A stretch of DNA of 64,000 nucleotides from NCBI GenBank assembly GCA_012845835.1, contig JABAKD010000009.1, positions 3,721,324-3,785,323 on the forward strand. Reading direction: 5' to 3'. Under the pieces are notes generated by a model. The model searched no databases and was not told where the DNA came from. It saw nothing but the letters and a program-made list of their open reading frames with translations. Positions 58,891 through 64,000 of the stretch are shown piece after piece. The position numbers and the translations under genes were made by a program. Numbering within the stretch: position 1 is the first letter of the stretch; each line of letters opens with the position of its first letter. The DNA comes from Undaria pinnatifida (Eukaryota > Sar > Phaeophyceae > Laminariales > Alariaceae).

Positions 58891-60270
58891 GGGCAGAAGT
58901 TGGTTGATTTCGACACATGTTGAGATCGCAATCCGCCGAACAGACCCATGCCTCAGGTATGTCATGATTGCTTAGTGGAACGTTGTGTCTGTTCTCGTTC
59001 TACCCCGACCGCGATAGGACGGCTCGCACCCTATTCCGATATTCAACACTGGCCACAGTGTATTCAGAAAAACTCTACATACGTGACGAGGGAACGGGTT
59101 TGATGTGTGATGTGTACGAGATGGATATCCCATACACAATAACCCGATGCTGTACCGTCGAAATCGGAACCGGACATGTTCATGTCAAGTACGGACTATC
59201 CATAGGGCCTGCCACTAGACCGGCCATGTTGAAGCCAAAATGGTGTTTTCGAAAAAGACGCTGAGCGCCTTCCAATCGAGCTTGGAACACCGCTGCGGAG
59301 CACTGGCCTAGACTACATACCATAATGTTAAATTTATTCACCAAACGTGTTGAAACAACGAAACTCTGTCTTGCAAAATCTTCAGCCACACAGGCGGCTG
59401 ATGTGGGTTTCTGGTTCTTCCCGGATATCGATACGGACACCAATATATATAGCCGAGCGAGTTCCCCGATAGTGAATCGCATACCATCTCCGGAGAACCT
59501 ATATTCGGTTGCATCCTCACAACGCCCTGACGTGTTTCATCACTGCACAAGGGGGTGATCAAGGATACGGCCCGGCAGTATAATACACCCACATTGAAAT
59601 AAACGGGTGTTAGCTATATCATATTATCATTCTATCGTCCTCGCGCGAGTGAATCTGTACCCTCGCTGAAAAAATCACGAACAAGATTTTTTTTTTGCAG
59701 CGAAGATACCCAGATCTCTTTTTGGGATAATATCGACAATGTTAAACAGAACTATGATATTATTATACGAAGTACTAGTATTAGACTGTCACCGCAGAGA
59801 CCAGAGGGGTCACTCGCGCCAATGACATCGAGCCACTGAAAAATAAGTGGCCCAAAGGGGGTAAAACAACAAAAATCCACAACCGTGCATTGTTGGGGAG
59901 GAGGACCTGCTGTGCCACCCCGACTGTTAGTCACTGCTGGGAGGGAGCGCGAGAGTAGTGCAGGGATAATGAAATCGGGCTAAAAACAAAAACAAATGTG
60001 GGGGACTCTCCAACCTTTAATGGGGGTCGTGATATAGTTCGGGTAAAGCTCATCATTTTGTTGAGTATTTTAAGAGGAAACGGCGACTATCTACGAGACG
60101 GAGGGGGAGATCCCAGGGGCCTTGACGGGCTAATGCGGGACACGCACCTCGGGTACATATTTTATCACAAACTGGCGGGTCCGGTCAGGCTTGTCTTTTC
60201 CAATTTCATTGGTCGAGAGCGCGTGCTACATACGATCGAGGTAGCACTTAGTAGGTAGAAAATATTGATT
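58890..60270 (+). repeat. Block J, copy 4
   Basis: Matches 25,205-25,851 and 47,000-47,620, with a MITE-like insertion at 59,558-59,866. GGGAGCGCGAGAGTAGTGCA (59,943) is the clearest landmark. Confidence 0.7.
59558..59866 (-). mobile_element. MITE-like element, copy 2
   Basis: Reverse complement of 29,497-29,760: TGATCAAGGATACGG (59,556) corresponds to the TGACCAAGGCTACGG read on the minus strand near 29,762. CTCGCGCGAGTGAATCTGTA (59,639) and CCACTGAAAAATAAGTGGCC (59,833) also match. The block J copies at 25,410-25,430 and near 47,200 lack it. Confidence 0.65.
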
Positions 60271-62345
60271 TGTGAATGATGTTGGTCCTTATCCCGTAAC
60301 CCTTGACTAAAAAGGAACGGTCGGAATGATATGTTTGTTTTGTAGTGAACGATACATGAAATATCTGGGCCATAAGATTATTCGTCATATGTTTTGCCGC
60401 CTAATCGTTTCTCCAAATGTGTTTTGTGGCGTTGAATGTAGAGTATCTGGTCATACCAGGAGCTTTGAAAGATATCGAGGCATCTACACCGTAGCCCGTT
60501 ACCGGGGTGCGTCACCGTCAACGAGCAGACCCGATCCGATCCGTGCAAGCGCCTGGAAGAGCCAACGATCGATTGGCTGATTGGATGAGGTTTAGCGTCG
60601 GGAACACGTAAGGGTTTCAGCTGCTTCAGATACTATGTTAGTGTTCGACTTGGGACCATGGTGGACGCATGTTACGGTACGGACACACCAGTATGTTTAC
60701 GAGGTTCCTCGCGATAAATAAGCTCTATACTTGACATTGAAGCTGAATCGGTGAAAACGCCAATTTTGCTACCTGACGATAAATCCCATGCCTTAGGAAT
60801 GCACCAAGGAGTATTGCAGAATGGAAGGGACCAGTTTCCGACGACAATTTAGGCTTAAAAGCCCCTCGTTCAGGAAACTCTTTGCGCCCAAACGTGCAAT
60901 TTTTAATGTAACAGCAGTGGGGCAAAGGGTTAGGCCTGTTCAATAGAGCGGACGAAAAGTGTGTGTGTGGCAACCAGGCTATTGACTGCATTAATTTCTC
61001 CGCCCGAAAACTCAGCCAAGTCGATGTGGGGAATGAGTCGATGTGGGGAGTGAGGGTAAGGCATGAAAGGATGTGGCACGGGGACGACCCCCGCTCGACT
61101 CGGGGATGAATATGTGGCAACTCCGAGAATATTTCAAGGACGGACCAAGGTTATGAAGTTGGTTATACCCAGATACACACTTTGCGCGAAAGTCGACTTC
61201 AGTGCATGAGTACAGTCCGCAGGATTTGGGTCGGACTTTGAATGAGGGAAGTGCGAAATATGGAGTGCTTGGCGCCGTTTACTCACGACGAAAAAATCAG
61301 CAACGACAAAACGAGCATACGCCGAGATTTAGACACAGCGGCATAGACCGTCTGTCGAGCCTGTGGCAATGCTCGGGGCGCATACGAGGCGTGGATCGTG
61401 CTGCACAGCTCGTCGAGGAGAGTGTTTTAGAGAGTATCAGTTGTTATCTTGGTCGAGTTCTACACTAGAGGTAGCTCGATGAGGGTAAACTTTTTGCTGT
61501 AAAGTATTGCGGACAGATGAGGGTTTCCTCACTAAACGTCTACGCTTCGACCCAAACCTCGTCGGGATTGCTCTTGGCAAATGTGAAACTCGGCCGTCCT
61601 TGGTTGGTGTGAAACGTTGCTTTGTTGGTTTTCGAACCCTGAAAACTTAAACTGCCTGACCCAATGCAATGGGGTAGTGCTTGCTTTATTTAGAACACGC
61701 CGTCGACCACTTGCTGTTTGACTCAAATGTGCGTCTACCGTCATCGTATCAATCGTTGACACGGGACATTTCTTCCGATGCTTGGTTCAACCGTCCATGT
61801 CTGCACCTCCTCAGCGACGACAAATGTTTGGGCGAATTTTTACGATAAATGTAAATTACCTGTATTCTGAGGTTCCCGACAAAAGGAAATCAATACTAAA
61901 CGAAAACCTATAAATTTGGAGAAATTCAAGGATGCCACCTGATGAGCAATTGCATGGCCTAGAGATGAACATAAACAACTCGCAGAGCAGGAACTGAATC
62001 ACGACCATTTTCGGGCTAAGTAGACCCTGTCATCCAGAAGCTGTTTAGGGCAGAAAGTGTTACCCGTATCACAGCACGCTTGTTCAGCGAGCCAAAGGTG
62101 ACACAACAATCACTCATCCCAAATAAGGATTACCACCGCTTCAAACGCGCGAAACTGTAAGAGAAAAGCGCCCCGATAGAAGTGGCACGTTCTGACCGAG
62201 ACGGTTCGTGAACGACGTAGTTTTTCAGCATTTTTGCCCCGAAATGATCGTGATTTTTTCCTTTCTTCATTAAGGTTTGTTGTATAGCATGGCGCCATGA
62301 AGGTCATTCATGTTGTGAACGTTATTTCTCACTATGTTTCGAAGT
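60270..62345 (+). repeat. Block L, copy 3
   Basis: Matches 31,432-33,430 and 47,620-49,885; CGTCGACCACTTGCTGTTTG near 61,701. A 17-bp direct repeat, GTCGATGTGGGGA, lies at 61,020 and 61,037. No gene seen. Confidence 0.7.
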
Positions 62346-63555
62346 CAGGTGTTGGGTGAGGTGTGAAGCACTTGAAATCACAAGTTAGAAAACGTGTATA
62401 TGGCGGACCTCCACCGTGTTACACGTAACATGCGTCCATAACATTTTGAGGCTCGACACCTGACGAGCTTTATAATCTCCGTCCCCCAACCCCCGTCGAA
62501 CACCAATTCAAGCTAAATGGCCATACGTTATCGTTAGCAGGTTGTCTATAGAATGGCATGGTTAACTGAACATGCCCAAGGTACATTGAGAGTTACCCGC
62601 ATGTTCGCTTATAACACCTGATTCAACAAACGCGTCAAAACTGTTATTCTTGGCGCTGAAAAACATTGACGCGTGCGCCAAATGCCTCGCCCTCAATCTC
62701 CGACAGGGGTATACAACATTTTGCCCCGTGCCGTAGACTTATTTTAGTCCACATCGGGTCCGACGACTATGGGTAGTTTTTCAGCCGAGGAGCCCCGCCA
62801 CCCAAGCCGCTTGGACGTGCAACTCATCCCAAAGATTGAGTGAGCGTGGTCGACGAATGACCTTTTTGTTATTCGGAGTCTTGTCACAGGGAGAGCTCTA
62901 TACATCAACCTCAAAATAGTATAACAAGGAAACTTCAAAGTACAACCGGAAAAACAGACCCATGAGCTAGGAACACGACAAAATGCGTTTTATAATCTGG
63001 CGGTCCGACGATGTTGGGGCTTGTGAGCTCCGTCATTCTGAAATGGTTTTTCCATCAAGTCCCATGCCTGTCTCCGAACGCTGCGTTTTACCCGATATAA
63101 TTGCATTGTATGTCCTCAAAACAGTCGAGGGAGATCCGGTTAATTGGCTATCATTGCGTGGACACTATGAGTAAGCATAAGCTACATAGAACTCTCAACA
63201 CCCTAATTTTCGTGAGGCGCCACATGACATTGCCGTTAGCTACATGAATATCATGCCATCTAATACCAGCTAACCATGCACCTCCTTCTACGTCCCAGGC
63301 ATTGTTGGCGTGGAAAGAGATAACTTCCTCGACGACAATGGGGGTGGTTCATTTCATGCATATGGCACTTGTGGGCGGGCAATAGGATTCGTCACACTTT
63401 TAGGCCGGTTGGCGCCATTGTTGTGCTTGCCGTTCAAAAATGTCCATCGTGGACCTCAGCTTTTGATTACAGAAACACTTTGCCACAGAGAGCAGAGCAA
63501 GCCCACAATAAATCCACAAACAAGGAAACGTCTACAGTATTATGCAACATGTCTC
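62346..63555 (+). repeat. Block A, copy 4
   Basis: Begins the fourth unit; anchor near 62,373. The frame 63,310-63,573 corresponds to the open frame in copy 1, but see the rejected list. Confidence 0.7.
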
Positions 63556-64000
63556 GCTTCCTACTGTGAATAATTCCGGATAATTTTGTTCGATTTTATC
63601 CAGCTGCCGCTATTACTTCCCCCTTTTTCTTCGTCACATGCATGCTCACCTACTGTCGGCATCCCAACGTAAACTTTCTTTAGTGTCTTGTAGTATTGCT
63701 ATATGACACGCGCTATCAAATAGGTTCGCTATTTCGACTATGAGACACTTCATTTAGGGACTTTGTACCCCACAAGAAACATTACAATTCGAAATTTGTA
63801 TTTATTTATGAGGCTCATCAATTACGCGTTCTGTACCTCACACTCAACCGTATACAACGTAAACTTAAGGCACTTTCCGGCCAACAAAACCACGGCCTAG
63901 GTATTAAACACAAATATATTTTGTTAAAAAAGAACGTACTCCGGCTTGTCAGTATTAAGGATTCCGGTCATGCACAACACATTTACGCCCAAAAGCTTTC
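63555..64000 (+). repeat. Block C, copy 3 (cut by window end)
   Basis: Matches 34,620-35,000 and 6,290-6,560, with the pyrimidine-rich stretch at 63,615-63,640. No gene seen. Confidence 0.65.

Larger units (their letters stand above)
49886..62345 (+). repeat. Macro-repeat unit 3
   Basis: Block order is A, B, LINE, F, H, I, D, J (with a MITE-like insertion), L. K and M are absent. This is the shortest complete copy, about 12.5 kb. Confidence 0.7.
62346..64000 (+). repeat. Macro-repeat unit 4 (start only)
   Basis: Block A followed directly by block C, as in unit 2. The window ends inside C. Confidence 0.65.

Noticed and set aside
1-64000. CRISPR arrays, rRNA genes, bacterial operons or prophage
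   Set aside because: No regular short repeat-spacer pattern, no rRNA-like conserved stretches and no dense collinear gene runs.

Overview
The window is eukaryotic. It holds one intron-bearing gene with three phase-0 GT-AG introns, remnants of a LINE-type non-LTR retrotransposon, and a Ty1/copia element with a recognisable LTR pair. I saw no operons, rRNA or convincing tRNA genes. The types of copia and LINE sequence, and an OTU-Pif1 helicase protein, would suit a stramenopile alga or relative, but that is only a guess.

The dominant structure is a head-to-tail series of old, strongly diverged copies of one very large repeat unit. A shared anchor recurs at about 33, 33,451, 49,909 and 62,373, so the copies are about 33.4, 16.5 and 12.5 kb long, followed by the start of a fourth. 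I divided the unit into blocks A, B, C, E, F, H, I, K, M, J and L, which recur in a consistent order. Unit 1 has two copies of F, H, I and J and looks like two units fused by a deletion. Differences in unit length come mostly from insertions, and the uninterrupted paralogous copies act as empty sites that bound each insertion.

Insertions recognised this way: (1) a block of about 5 kb at 1,230-6,290 that begins with a satellite of about 220 bp; (2) G-rich repeat material at 9,053-10,635; (3) an element of about 5.3 kb at 11,220-16,538 carrying the only well-preserved gene, an OTU protease-Pif1 helicase fusion; (4) three LINE copies (18,003-20,870; 45,015-46,086; 52,145-54,485) ending in a (CAA)n-like tail; (5) an undefined 5.6 kb segment at 25,852-31,431; (6) a 3.3 kb copia element at 36,587-39,904; (7) short elements present in both orientations (family D) and a MITE-like terminal inverted repeat family (29,497-29,760 and 59,558-59,866).

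The OTU-Pif1 gene stands apart: its reading frame and splice sites are readable, its upstream sequence contains nearly identical duplications, and iteron-like repeats lie beside its right end. The surrounding units have decayed to roughly two-thirds identity by eye. It is therefore the youngest and most interesting component. The other open frames in the window are short and unconserved and were not called as genes.
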